Shown here: one piece after another, positions 27,031 to 35,340 of the stretch
Numbering within the stretch: the stretch's first letter is position 1
Layout: each line of letters begins with the position of its first letter
Assembly: GCF_003337375.1 (NCBI RefSeq)
Contig: NZ_QPJD01000003.1
Span: forward strand, 186,001-250,000
Source: Paenibacillus prosopidis
Lineage (GTDB): Bacteria; Bacillota; Bacilli; Paenibacillales; Paenibacillaceae
DNA: 64,000 nt
Direction of reading: 5' to 3'
The notes under the pieces: model-generated
What the model saw: the letters and a program-made list of their open reading frames with translations, nothing else
What the model was told of the DNA's origin: nothing
Databases searched by the model: none
Translations under genes and position numbers: made by a program

Positions 27031-27735
27031 GTGGACAAGATCGATTCGAACAATAGGGAAGAATGGATGATTTTATCGGTTCGGCAAGATAAGAAGGAAC
27101 GTAAGCTATATCATCTTTTCGCAGATTCGGAAGAACCGCTGCTTTCGGTGCATGAAGATATACTGATTCGCTTCCGCTTGATGAAAGGCCAGCTGTTAAC
27201 AGCCGATCAGAGAGAAGAAATTCGGACGGAAGACGAGCAGTACCGGGCCTATGTGCTCGCCATCGCCTATTTGGGCGCTAAACCTAGAACGCGAAAGCAA
27301 ATTGAACAATATTTGATGCGTAAACTATTCGAGGAAACAAATATTCAATATGCGCTTGACCGTTTAGAAAGGGAGCATATTGTTGATGATGAAGAATATG
27401 CTCACCAATTCGCAGCTGGCCGGCTGAGAAACAGCTTAAAAGGCCGCCTTTGGATAAAACAAGAGCTGCAGCAGCGGGGCGTGTCGAAAGAAACCGCTTC
27501 GGAAGCGACGAATGCACTCGATAGTGAGACTGAATTAATAGCAGCGAAATCTGCTGCGGCGAAAAAATGGCGCTCTTTAAAAGGCGAAACATTTGAACGA
27601 AAGCGCAAGCTGATGGGATATTTATTGCGCAGAGGGTTTCCTGGCGACATCGTGAAGGAAGCGATAAAGTCTATCGATACGAACGAAGAAGTAGATGCGT
27701 TCGAAGAGGATGATGGGCTTTTGCTTGACAATTGA
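27031..27735 (+). CDS. recX: Regulatory protein RecX
   Basis: Modulator of RecA filament activity, 234 residues with the tandem three-helix repeats of the family: YLGAKPRTRKQIEQYL (about 84-100), IVDDEEYAHQFAAGRL (about 117-132) and LMGYLLRRGFPGDIVKEAI (about 193-211). The GTG start follows AGAAAGGA. It is directly downstream of recA and probably gets read-through transcription from the SOS-controlled recA promoter. Confidence 0.93.
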   Translation: MDKIDSNNREEWMILSVRQDKKERKLYHLFADSEEPLLSVHEDILIRFRLMKGQLLTADQREEIRTEDEQYRAYVLAIAYLGAKPRTRKQIEQYLMRKLFEETNIQYALDRLEREHIVDDEEYAHQFAAGRLRNSLKGRLWIKQELQQRGVSKETASEATNALDSETELIAAKSAAAKKWRSLKGETFERKRKLMGYLLRRGFPGDIVKEAIKSIDTNEEVDAFEEDDGLLLDN

Positions 27736-27915
27736 TTTTATGAAAAGATAAAATGAGGTTGTATTCCTTCTATTTTGAATCAATTTTCCTTCCAAAAGTT
27801 GATTCGAAACGATTATTTTCGTCAAATTAGTACATGTTGAAACGGTATTGAAGCCGGTTGAAAACCTAATATCATCCCAAGCAGTGCCTTGGTATGCAGC
27901 AAGGAGGTGAACAAG

Positions 27916-29460
27916 ATGCTAAATGAGGTCATTTGGATCTTGATCTGTCTCTTTGTTGGCGCAATTTTCTTTGGGATTGGTTATTTTATTCGAAAGTCGA
28001 TTGCCGAGGCTAAAATTTCGAGTGCTGAGCAAGCCGCTGTCCAAATCGTTGAAAATGCGAAGAAAGAAGCTGAGGCTCAGAAGAAAGAAACTGTGCTAGA
28101 GGCAAAAGATGAAGTCCACAAACTTCGTTCCGAAGCCGAGAGAGACATTCGTGAGCGACGCAACGAGGCTCAACGTCAGGAAAGACGTTTGCTCCAAAAA
28201 GAGGAGTCGTTGGATAAAAAGTTAGAAGCGCTGGAACGCAAAGAAGAGTCTGTAGCCAACAAAGAAAAACGGATCGAAGAAACGCAAGAGCAGATCGATT
28301 CCATTTACAAGCAGCAGCTTAGCGAGTTGGAACGCATCTCAAGCTTGACGACGGAAGATGCGAAATCGATTATATTATCCAATGTTGAGCAAGAAGTACG
28401 ACATGAAACAGCTCAAATGATAAAAGAGATCGAGCAGCAAGCGAAAGAAGAAGCCGATAAGAAAGCACGCGACATTATTTCGCTAGCTATTCAGCGGTGT
28501 GCGGCAGATCATGTGGCTGAGACGACGGTTTCCGTCGTAACGCTGCCTAATGAAGAAATGAAAGGCCGCATTATCGGGCGTGAAGGCCGTAATATCCGTG
28601 CTTTGGAAACATTGACCGGTATCGATCTAATCATCGACGATACACCGGAAGCGGTCATTTTGTCTGGGTTCGACCCGATAAGACGCGAAATTGCCCGCAC
28701 ATCTTTGGAAAAGCTTGTGGCTGACGGTCGTATCCATCCTGCCCGCATTGAAGAAATGGTTGAGAAATCCCGTAAGGAAGTCGATGAGCGTATCCGTGAA
28801 TACGGTGAGCAGGCTACTTTCGAGGTTGGAGTTCATGGCTTGCATCCGGATTTAATCAAGATTTTAGGACGATTGAAATATCGGACAAGCTATGGTCAGA
28901 ACGTATTGAAGCACTCCATGGAGGTTGCTTACTTGACTGGCTTGATGGCCGCAGAGCTTGGCGAAGATATTACGCTGGCAAAACGCGCAGGATTGCTGCA
29001 TGACATTGGTAAAGCGCTAGACCATGAAGTTGAAGGCTCACACGTAGAAATTGGCGTAGAGCTTGCGAAGAAGTACAAAGAGCATCCTGTCGTTATTAAC
29101 AGTATTGCATCCCATCATGGTGATACGGAAGCAACATCAGTAATTGCAATGCTCGTAGGAGCGGCTGATGCTTTATCGGCGGCGCGCCCAGGTGCTCGTC
29201 GAGAAACGCTTGAGACTTACATTAAGCGTCTCGAGAAGCTCGAGGATATTTCGGAATCGTTTGACGGTGTTGAGAAATCGTATGCGATCCAAGCCGGTCG
29301 TGAAGTACGCGTAATGGTGCAGCCGGACAAAATCGATGATACGGAAGCATTCCGTCTCGCTCGCGATATTACGAAAAAAATCGAGAGTGAACTCGATTAT
29401 CCGGGACATATCAAGGTTACGGTTATTCGTGAAACACGAGCAGTCGAATATGCGAAGTAA
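27916..29460 (+). CDS. rny: Ribonuclease Y
   Basis: Membrane-anchored endoribonuclease that starts bulk mRNA decay. Seen in 514 residues: an N-terminal membrane helix (about 5-25), a long charged coiled coil (about 30-195), a KH domain ([15 protein letters not shown], about 215-230) and an HD domain with [10 protein letters not shown] (about 362-371) followed by HHGDTE. A perfect AAGGAGGTGA lies just before the ATG at 27916; the frame is open nine codons upstream. RNase Y, RNase J and PNPase are all encoded in this window. Confidence 0.97.
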   Translation: MLNEVIWILICLFVGAIFFGIGYFIRKSIAEAKISSAEQAAVQIVENAKKEAEAQKKETVLEAKDEVHKLRSEAERDIRERRNEAQRQERRLLQKEESLDKKLEALERKEESVANKEKRIEETQEQIDSIYKQQLSELERISSLTTEDAKSIILSNVEQEVRHETAQMIKEIEQQAKEEADKKARDIISLAIQRCAADHVAETTVSVVTLPNEEMKGRIIGREGRNIRALETLTGIDLIIDDTPEAVILSGFDPIRREIARTSLEKLVADGRIHPARIEEMVEKSRKEVDERIREYGEQATFEVGVHGLHPDLIKILGRLKYRTSYGQNVLKHSMEVAYLTGLMAAELGEDITLAKRAGLLHDIGKALDHEVEGSHVEIGVELAKKYKEHPVVINSIASHHGDTEATSVIAMLVGAADALSAARPGARRETLETYIKRLEKLEDISESFDGVEKSYAIQAGREVRVMVQPDKIDDTEAFRLARDITKKIESELDYPGHIKVTVIRETRAVEYAK

Positions 29461-29483
29461 GCAACAAAAATCATATTCATTTC

Positions 29484-29513
29484 AGAAAAGTGGCTGCTTG
29501 TCAGCCACTTTTC
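29484..29513 (+). terminator. Hairpin between rny and ymdB
   Basis: AGAAAAGTGGCTG and CAGCCACTTTTCT form a perfect 13-base stem with a CTTGT loop. The A-rich left arm and T-rich right arm suggest a terminator, possibly acting in both directions. Confidence 0.7.
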
Positions 29514-29547
29514 TGTATGAAAGCGTGCAAAAAGGAAGTGTATTTAC

Positions 29548-30342
29548 GTGAACGTTTTATTTATTGGTGATATCGTAGGCAATGTAGGAAGAAGTGCGCT
29601 TAAGCGGGTTTTGCCCGCACTGAAGAGCAAATATAATCCTCATATTATTATTGTTAACGGTGAGAACGCTGCTGCAGGCAGGGGGATTACGGCAACGATT
29701 GCGAAGGAATTTTTCGAATGGGGCATCCATGGGATAACGATGGGCAACCATACGTGGGATAATAAAGATATATTTGAATGGATTGACCAGGAGCCGCGTC
29801 TTGTCCGTCCAGCGAATTATGCAGAAGGGGCACCCGGAGAAGGGATGGCCTTCATCAAAGCAAATGGCAAGCAGCTAGCAATTATTAACCTGCAAGGGCG
29901 TACCTTTCTGCCGCCAATTGATTGTCCGTTCCGCAAAGCGGATGAGTTAATCGAAGAAGCAAATGAACATACGAAAAACATACTTGTTGATTTTCATGCG
30001 GAAGCGACATCGGAGAAGATTGCAATGGGCTGGCATCTGGATGGAAGAGCTTCGATTGTTGTTGGCACACATACGCATGTGCAGACGAATGATGATACGA
30101 TATTGCCTGGAGGAACGGCTTACATAACGGATGTTGGTATGGTCGGGCCTAAGGAAGGCGTACTCGGCATGGAACGCAATGCTGTTCTGCATAAATTCAT
30201 CACGCAGCTTCCCGTACGTTTTGTTGTGGATGAAGGAAAATGGCATTTGCATGCCATATCCGTTCAGCTAGATGATACAAGCGGGCAAGCCCGTAAAATC
30301 GAGAAAATTCGATTAACGGAAGATGAATGGCTCATGATGTAA
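29548..30342 (+). CDS. ymdB: YmdB-family metallophosphoesterase
   Basis: A 264-residue calcineurin-like phosphodiesterase. B. subtilis YmdB hydrolyses 2',3'-cyclic nucleotides and is needed for biofilm and nanotube-related behaviours. Metal-binding motifs are visible: FIGDIVGNVG (5-14), NGENAAAGRG, MGNHTWDN (about 66-73) and VVGTHTHVQTND (about 171-182). GTG start with AAAGGAAGTG upstream. The order rny-ymdB-spoVS is the same as in B. subtilis. Confidence 0.95.
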   Translation: MNVLFIGDIVGNVGRSALKRVLPALKSKYNPHIIIVNGENAAAGRGITATIAKEFFEWGIHGITMGNHTWDNKDIFEWIDQEPRLVRPANYAEGAPGEGMAFIKANGKQLAIINLQGRTFLPPIDCPFRKADELIEEANEHTKNILVDFHAEATSEKIAMGWHLDGRASIVVGTHTHVQTNDDTILPGGTAYITDVGMVGPKEGVLGMERNAVLHKFITQLPVRFVVDEGKWHLHAISVQLDDTSGQARKIEKIRLTEDEWLMM

Positions 30343-30404
30343 TGCTTTGAATCTTTGAAAAGTTCCGACAATTCAGAACAGTTTGCGAATTGAAGGGAAT
30401 AAAA

Positions 30405-30433
30405 GCAGGAATTTTTTGACCTCTCTCGAATAC
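30405..30433 (+). promoter_or_regulatory. Putative sigma-H promoter for spoVS
   Basis: GCAGGAATT (30405-30413) matches the sigma-H -35 consensus RnAGGAWWW completely; 11 bases on, CTCGAATAC keeps the GAAT core of RnnGAATWW, matching at five of the six specified -10 positions except the first R and last W. B. subtilis spoVS is sigma-H dependent. Confidence 0.65.
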
Positions 30434-30480
30434 TATTTAAAAGTGGAATCCATCCAACAGTCCAAGGGGAGGTTCTTTTT

Positions 30481-30741
30481 ATGGATGTATTAAAAGTTTC
30501 AGCAAAGTCCAATCCAAATTCCGTTGCAGGTGCGCTCGCCGGTGTTCTTCGTGAACGAGGCGGCGCTGAACTGCAAGCCATTGGGGCTGGTGCGTTAAAC
30601 CAAGCAATCAAGGCCGTTGCGATTGCTCGCGGATTTGTCGCTCCCAGCGGGGTGGATCTAATTTGCATTCCAGCTTTTACTGACATTGTCATTGACGGGG
30701 AGGATCGTACGGCAATCAAATTGATTGTTGAGCCTCGGTAG
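30481..30741 (+). CDS. spoVS: Stage V sporulation protein S
   Basis: Small 86-residue SpoVS with the highly conserved family sequence: MDVLKVSAKSNPNSVAGALA at the start and QAIKAVAIARGFVAPSG in the middle. It is an Alba-like-fold protein affecting sporulation and septation. AAGGGGAGG precedes the ATG. Single-gene unit with a sigma-H-like promoter upstream and a terminator downstream. Confidence 0.97.
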   Translation: MDVLKVSAKSNPNSVAGALAGVLRERGGAELQAIGAGALNQAIKAVAIARGFVAPSGVDLICIPAFTDIVIDGEDRTAIKLIVEPR

Positions 30742-30792
30742 CAAGCAAAAGGTACGATGATGAAACAGCTGGCTGAATAACGTAATTGTTTG

Positions 30793-30819
30793 CCTGTTTA
30801 CGTCGTAGACAGGTTTTTT
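30793..30819 (+). terminator. Terminator after spoVS
   Basis: CCTGTTT and AGACAGG form a seven-base stem around ACGTCGT, followed by six T residues. Confidence 0.8.
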
Positions 30820-30851
30820 GCTGTGAATTTCACGAATGGAGAGGTGCAACT

Positions 30852-31793
30852 ATGAAAGTGGTAGATTTTCATTGCGATGTGCTCTATAAGCTGCTGCTTG
30901 ATGATGAGCTAACGTTTCAAGGCAGCAAGCCTGGCATATTAGATGTTACATACGAGCGTCTGAAGGCTGCTGGAACGATTCTGCAAACATTCGCCATCTT
31001 CATCCCCCAATCGATGAACGGTCGATTAGAACCTATTTTGGAGAGTGTAGATCGATTTCACCAATTAGTATTATCTTGTGATGATATGGTATGGGTGAGA
31101 ACGTCCAAAGAGTTGGATGCATGCATAAAGGATGGGAAGATTGGAGCATTATTGTCACTCGAAGGCGTTGATGGATTGCAGGGGCAAATGCCGATGCTTC
31201 GCATCTTACATCAATTAGGTGTACGAGCAGCGGGACTGACGTGGAATCATGCAAATTGGGCTGCTGACGGTGTGATGGAAACGCGAGGCGGGGGATTAAC
31301 AACTAAGGGCCGCCAGTTTGTAGAAGAATGCAATAAATTGGGTATACTGTTAGATGTATCACATTTGTCCGAGAAAGCGTTTTGGGAGGTTGCTGAGCTT
31401 TCAACAAAACCGGTTATCGCTTCCCACTCTAACGCTAAAGTTATTTGCGACCATCCTCGCAACTTAACTAATGAGCAAATCAAACGGCTAATTGAGAAGC
31501 AAGGATTGATTGGCATCACGTTCGTGCCGTATTTCGTCTCAAAGGCAGAAGTTGTACAAGTAGATGACGTCCTCCGTCATATCGAGCATATGTGCGAGCT
31601 CGGAGGAGAGTCTCATATTATGTTAGGCTCTGATTTTGACGGCATTGACCGATATGTAATGGGCTTATCACATCCGGGTGAGCTATCAGCTCTGCAAGAG
31701 GCATTGCTAAAACGATATTCCGGGCGTCAAACGGAACAATTTATGTCCGGAAATGCGCTTCGATTCCTGAGTAATTTTCTTCCAAATGGGTAA
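30852..31793 (+). CDS. Membrane dipeptidase (M19 family)
   Basis: Zinc dipeptidase of the renal dipeptidase family, 313 residues. Metal ligands are suggested by DFHCD near the start (H7, D9), the bridging glutamate in SLEGVDGL, and histidines in VSHLS, ASHSNAK and DHPRNLT; GSDFDGID is also typical. No signal peptide, so it is likely cytoplasmic, hydrolysing dipeptides including possibly D-amino acid ones. GGAGAGGTG precedes the ATG at 30852; the frame is open upstream through the terminator. B. subtilis has tdh-kbl here instead. Confidence 0.9.
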   Translation: MKVVDFHCDVLYKLLLDDELTFQGSKPGILDVTYERLKAAGTILQTFAIFIPQSMNGRLEPILESVDRFHQLVLSCDDMVWVRTSKELDACIKDGKIGALLSLEGVDGLQGQMPMLRILHQLGVRAAGLTWNHANWAADGVMETRGGGLTTKGRQFVEECNKLGILLDVSHLSEKAFWEVAELSTKPVIASHSNAKVICDHPRNLTNEQIKRLIEKQGLIGITFVPYFVSKAEVVQVDDVLRHIEHMCELGGESHIMLGSDFDGIDRYVMGLSHPGELSALQEALLKRYSGRQTEQFMSGNALRFLSNFLPNG

Positions 31794-31893
31794 AATAAGT
31801 TCAATCTATTTCCGATATGGAATCAATCGAAACAAACTATGTTTTTATTAAGCGTTTACATCTTGATTTTTCTGGATTTGCACCTTAAAATTG

Positions 31894-31923
31894 TTGTGAC
31901 TATTATAACTTATATTATATAAT
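31894..31923 (+). promoter_or_regulatory. Putative sigma-A promoter for korAB
   Basis: TTGTGA and TATAAT are separated by 18 bases in an AT-rich stretch, 54 bases before the korA start. Confidence 0.55.
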
Positions 31924-31977
31924 TGTTTGATGATGTCGAATTTTTTGCACGTTCTAGAAAAAGAGGAGATGGGCATT

Positions 31978-33735
31978 TTGATCAGTCAATTGTCTTGGAA
32001 GATCGGGGGACAACAAGGGGAAGGCGTCGAGAGTACCGACCGGATCTTTTCCACGGCGCTTAACCGCTTGGGCTATTATTTATATGGATATCGGCACTTT
32101 TCTTCGAGGATCAAGGGCGGACACACAAACAATAAAATCCGCATAAGCACGAAGCCGATTCGCGCGATTTCTGATGATTTAGACATTCTTGTTGCATTTG
32201 ACCAAGAGAGTATCGATTTGAATGCGAAGGAATTACGCGTCGGCGGCGTTGTCGTTGCGGATGCGAAATTCAATCCAACAATACCTGAAGGCATAGATGC
32301 AAGATTGTTCTCTGTGCCTATTACCGCTATGGCGGAAGAGCTTGGTACATCTTTGATGAAGAACATGGTTGCTTCCGGAGCATCATGGGCGCTTCTCGGA
32401 TTGCCGCTTGAAGTATTTAACAAAGCGGTTGAAGAAGAGTTCGGACGTAAAGGCGCAGCTATCGTAGAGAAAAATATTGAAGCGGTTAAGCGCGGAGCTG
32501 AATTCGTTCTCGAGCAAGCGGGCGGACCGCTGGATGAGTTCAAGCTTGATGCGGCTGACGGTAAACAAAAGCTGTTCATGATCGGCAATGAAGCCATTGG
32601 TCTCGGATCTATAGCTGCCGGCTGCCGTTTGATGGCTGCTTATCCGATTACTCCGGCTTCGGAGATTATGGAATACTTAATCAAAAAGCTTCCAAAATTC
32701 GGCGGTACCGTCGTACAAACGGAAGACGAGATTGCTGCTGTAACGATGGCCATTGGCGCGAATTATGCCGGTGTGCGTACGATGACAGCATCCGCTGGTC
32801 CTGGACTGTCTCTTATGATGGAGGCAATCGGACTAGCAGGAATGACGGAAACACCGCTCGTTATTGTAAATACGCAGCGTGGAGGCCCTTCGACCGGTCT
32901 TCCGACGAAGCAAGAGCAATCTGACTTGAACGCTATGGTTTACGGAACACATGGTGAAATTCCGAAAATCGTCATCGCGCCTGCATCGATTGAAGACTGC
33001 TTCTACGATACAATCGAGTCGTTTAACCTGGCTGAGCAATACCAGGTTCCGGTCATTTTGATGACTGACTTGCAGCTGTCGCTTGGTAAGCAATCATGCG
33101 AGCCGCTTGATTACAACAAAATTGAAATTAAACGTGGCAAGCTGGTCCAAAATGTACCTGCTCTTGAAGGCCACGATTTATTTAAACGATACGAATTGAC
33201 GGAAGACGGCGTTTCTCCGCGCGTATTGCCTGGTGAGAAGGGCGGACTGCATCACGTAACAGGCGTTGAGCATGATGAAGTTGGACGGCCATCCGAAAAT
33301 GCGGTAAACCGTCAAAACATGATGGATAAGCGTCTAAACAAGCTGAATGATATGTACATCCGCGATGCGATCCGTGTTGACGCTCCGCACGAGACGCCAG
33401 ACTTGCTGATTATCGGCATGGGCTCTACTGGCGGTACGATAGATGAAGCTAGAACCCTGCTTTCACTGGGAGGCATATCAACGAATCATATTACGATTCG
33501 CCAAATTCACCCATTCCCAACAAAATTGCTGCTGCCTTACTTGCAAAAAGCGAAACAAGTGATCGTCATCGAAAATAACGCAACCGCTCAGCTCGCATCC
33601 CAAATCAAGATGCATGCCGGCTTTGCAGAGAAAATCGAAAGCTTGCTCAAGTACGACGGCAATCCGTTCCTGCCTTCCGACGTTCACAAAGCTTGTAAGG
33701 AGTTGAGTTTAGATGGCAACGTTCAAAGAGTTTAG
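31978..33735 (+). CDS. korA: 2-oxoacid:ferredoxin oxidoreductase, alpha (gamma-alpha fused) subunit
   Basis: Large subunit of a thiamine diphosphate enzyme that converts a 2-oxoacid (probably 2-oxoglutarate or pyruvate) to acyl-CoA with reduction of ferredoxin. The 585 residues comprise a gamma domain (about 1-185, GGQQGEGVESTDRIF at the start), a pyrimidine-binding alpha domain (AAYPITPASEIMEYL, QTEDEIAAVTMAIGA, about 215-420) and a C-terminal domain. TTG at 31978 is chosen because GAGGAG is nine bases upstream and the protein then begins LISQLSWKIGGQQ, the usual family start; upstream starts add 17 residues. It overlaps korB by 23 bases. Confidence 0.9.
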   Translation: MISQLSWKIGGQQGEGVESTDRIFSTALNRLGYYLYGYRHFSSRIKGGHTNNKIRISTKPIRAISDDLDILVAFDQESIDLNAKELRVGGVVVADAKFNPTIPEGIDARLFSVPITAMAEELGTSLMKNMVASGASWALLGLPLEVFNKAVEEEFGRKGAAIVEKNIEAVKRGAEFVLEQAGGPLDEFKLDAADGKQKLFMIGNEAIGLGSIAAGCRLMAAYPITPASEIMEYLIKKLPKFGGTVVQTEDEIAAVTMAIGANYAGVRTMTASAGPGLSLMMEAIGLAGMTETPLVIVNTQRGGPSTGLPTKQEQSDLNAMVYGTHGEIPKIVIAPASIEDCFYDTIESFNLAEQYQVPVILMTDLQLSLGKQSCEPLDYNKIEIKRGKLVQNVPALEGHDLFKRYELTEDGVSPRVLPGEKGGLHHVTGVEHDEVGRPSENAVNRQNMMDKRLNKLNDMYIRDAIRVDAPHETPDLLIIGMGSTGGTIDEARTLLSLGGISTNHITIRQIHPFPTKLLLPYLQKAKQVIVIENNATAQLASQIKMHAGFAEKIESLLKYDGNPFLPSDVHKACKELSLDGNVQRV

Positions 33736-34579
33736 AAATAATGTAAAGCCTAACTGGTGTCCCGGCTGCGGAGACTTCTCCATACAAGCGGCTATTCAAC
33801 GCGCTGCAGCAAATGTTGGGCTTGAGCCTGAAAACTTAGCTGTTATTTCGGGTATCGGATGCTCCGGCCGGATTTCCGGTTATATTAATGCTTACGGATT
33901 CCACGGTATTCACGGTCGTGTGCTTCCAATTGCACAAGGCGTAAAGCTAGCTAACAGGGAAATGACTGTAATTGCTTCCGGCGGTGACGGAGACGGCTTC
34001 GCGATCGGAATGGGCCACACGGTTCACGCCATTCGCCGTAACCTGAACGTGACTTATATCGTTATGGACAACCAAATTTACGGCTTGACGAAAGGTCAGA
34101 CTTCTCCGCGAAGCGCGGAAGGCTTCAAAACGAAATCGACGCCTGAAGGCTCGATCGAGTCGACGCTTTCGCCGCTCGAAATCGCTTTGTCCGCAGGCGC
34201 GACATTCGTTGCTCAATCATTCTCAAGCGATTTGAAGCAGCTTACCAGCTTGATCGAGCAAGGGATTAAGCATGAAGGCTTCTCGCTCATCAACGTATTC
34301 AGCCCATGCGTAACGTTCAACAAAATCAATACGTACGATTGGTTTAAAGAAAACATCGTTAACCTGGAGCAATTCCCTGATTACGATCCAACTAACCGCG
34401 TGCTGGCGATGAACAAGATCATGGAAACGAACGGTATGCTTACTGGTCTTATTTATCAGAATACAACACGTAAATCTTATGAGGATCTGGTTACCGGCTT
34501 CAAGCAAGAGGGTTTGGCGAAGCAAGACATTATGATAACGCCGGACCAATTCGACAAGCTTGTTGCTGAATTTAAATAA
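33713..34579 (+). CDS. korB: 2-oxoacid:ferredoxin oxidoreductase, beta subunit
   Basis: Thiamine diphosphate and iron-sulfur subunit, 288 residues. Seen: CPGCGDF (C16, C19), a third cysteine in GIGCSGR, a fourth in FSPCVTF, giving four ligands for a 4Fe-4S cluster, and the diphosphate-binding motif GDGDGFAIG with N in MDNQIYGLTKGQTSP. It starts inside the end of korA and is the only partner needed to complete an alpha-beta enzyme. The substrate cannot be read from sequence; 2-oxoglutarate is the usual assignment. Confidence 0.92.
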   Translation: MATFKEFRNNVKPNWCPGCGDFSIQAAIQRAAANVGLEPENLAVISGIGCSGRISGYINAYGFHGIHGRVLPIAQGVKLANREMTVIASGGDGDGFAIGMGHTVHAIRRNLNVTYIVMDNQIYGLTKGQTSPRSAEGFKTKSTPEGSIESTLSPLEIALSAGATFVAQSFSSDLKQLTSLIEQGIKHEGFSLINVFSPCVTFNKINTYDWFKENIVNLEQFPDYDPTNRVLAMNKIMETNGMLTGLIYQNTTRKSYEDLVTGFKQEGLAKQDIMITPDQFDKLVAEFK

Positions 34580-34589
34580 GTGGTATGAT

Positions 34590-34622
34590 AAGCATGCGGC
34601 CAATTGGCCGTATGCTTTTTTT
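34590..34622 (+). terminator. Terminator after korB
   Basis: AGCATGCGGCC and GGCCGTATGCT form an 11-base stem (one G-T pair) with an AATT loop, followed by a T run. Confidence 0.85.
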
Positions 34623-34668
34623 CAACGCTTTAAGCGTAACTATCAATTCGTAGCAGGAGAGTGACAGC

Positions 34669-35244
34669 ATGATACATAAAGAAGTACCTATAGGTGTATC
34701 CGCAAGACATATTCACTTATCAGATGAGCACGTTGAGCTTCTGTTTGGCAAAGGATATACGTTAACGGAAATGAAACCTTTATCGCAGCCGGGACAATAT
34801 GCAGCCAATGAAACAGTAGCTGTTGTAGGACCGAAGGGTACGTTCGCAAAGGTGAGAATACTTGGACCAACCCGCAAGCGGACACAGCTTGAGGTATCGA
34901 GAACCGATGCTTTCGCGCTTGGCGTAAATCCTCCGGTACGCGAGTCCGGAGACATTGCGGGTTCGGCTGGCATAACGCTCCAAGGACCTGCTGGCGAGAT
35001 TAAGATTGAAGAGGGCGTCATTGTTGCAGCGCGTCATATTCATTTCCATACGAGCGATGCTGAGCGGTTTGGAATTGGCGATAAGCAATCGCTGCGAGTA
35101 CGTTTCAGCGGTGAGCGCGGTGTCGTGTTTGAAAATGTAATCGCACGCGTATCGGAGCAGTATGCGCTTGATATGCACATCGATACGGATGAGGCGAATG
35201 CGGCAGGTGTGAAAAATGGGGACACGGCGGAAATTGTTGATTAG
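34669..35244 (+). CDS. pduL: Phosphate propanoyltransferase (PduL-type phosphotransacylase)
   Basis: Zinc phosphotransacylase exchanging acyl-CoA and acyl phosphate, unrelated to Pta. The 191 residues carry the two conserved histidine clusters: VSARHIHLS (about 10-18) and VAARHIHFH (about 122-130), plus KPLSQPGQYAANETV. No encapsulation-peptide extension precedes the first domain and no microcompartment shell genes are nearby, so it should act free in the cytoplasm. GGAGAGTGAC precedes the ATG. Placement after korAB suggests it converts the acyl-CoA they make or consumes. Confidence 0.93.
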   Translation: MIHKEVPIGVSARHIHLSDEHVELLFGKGYTLTEMKPLSQPGQYAANETVAVVGPKGTFAKVRILGPTRKRTQLEVSRTDAFALGVNPPVRESGDIAGSAGITLQGPAGEIKIEEGVIVAARHIHFHTSDAERFGIGDKQSLRVRFSGERGVVFENVIARVSEQYALDMHIDTDEANAAGVKNGDTAEIVD

Positions 35245-35257
35245 GCTGCATTAAAAT

Positions 35258-35304
35258 AGGCTGCTTCCAGGGTCGTCGAGGACGTCTGAGAAGCAGCCTT
35301 TTTT
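35258..35304 (+). terminator. Terminator after pduL
   Basis: AGGCTGCTTC and GAAGCAGCCT form a ten-base stem with an inner structured loop, followed by a T run. It may also serve the converging exporter gene from the other side. Confidence 0.85.
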
Positions 35305-35340
35305 GGATTACAGTTTTCGTTTTTGACAACCTAAGTAATA

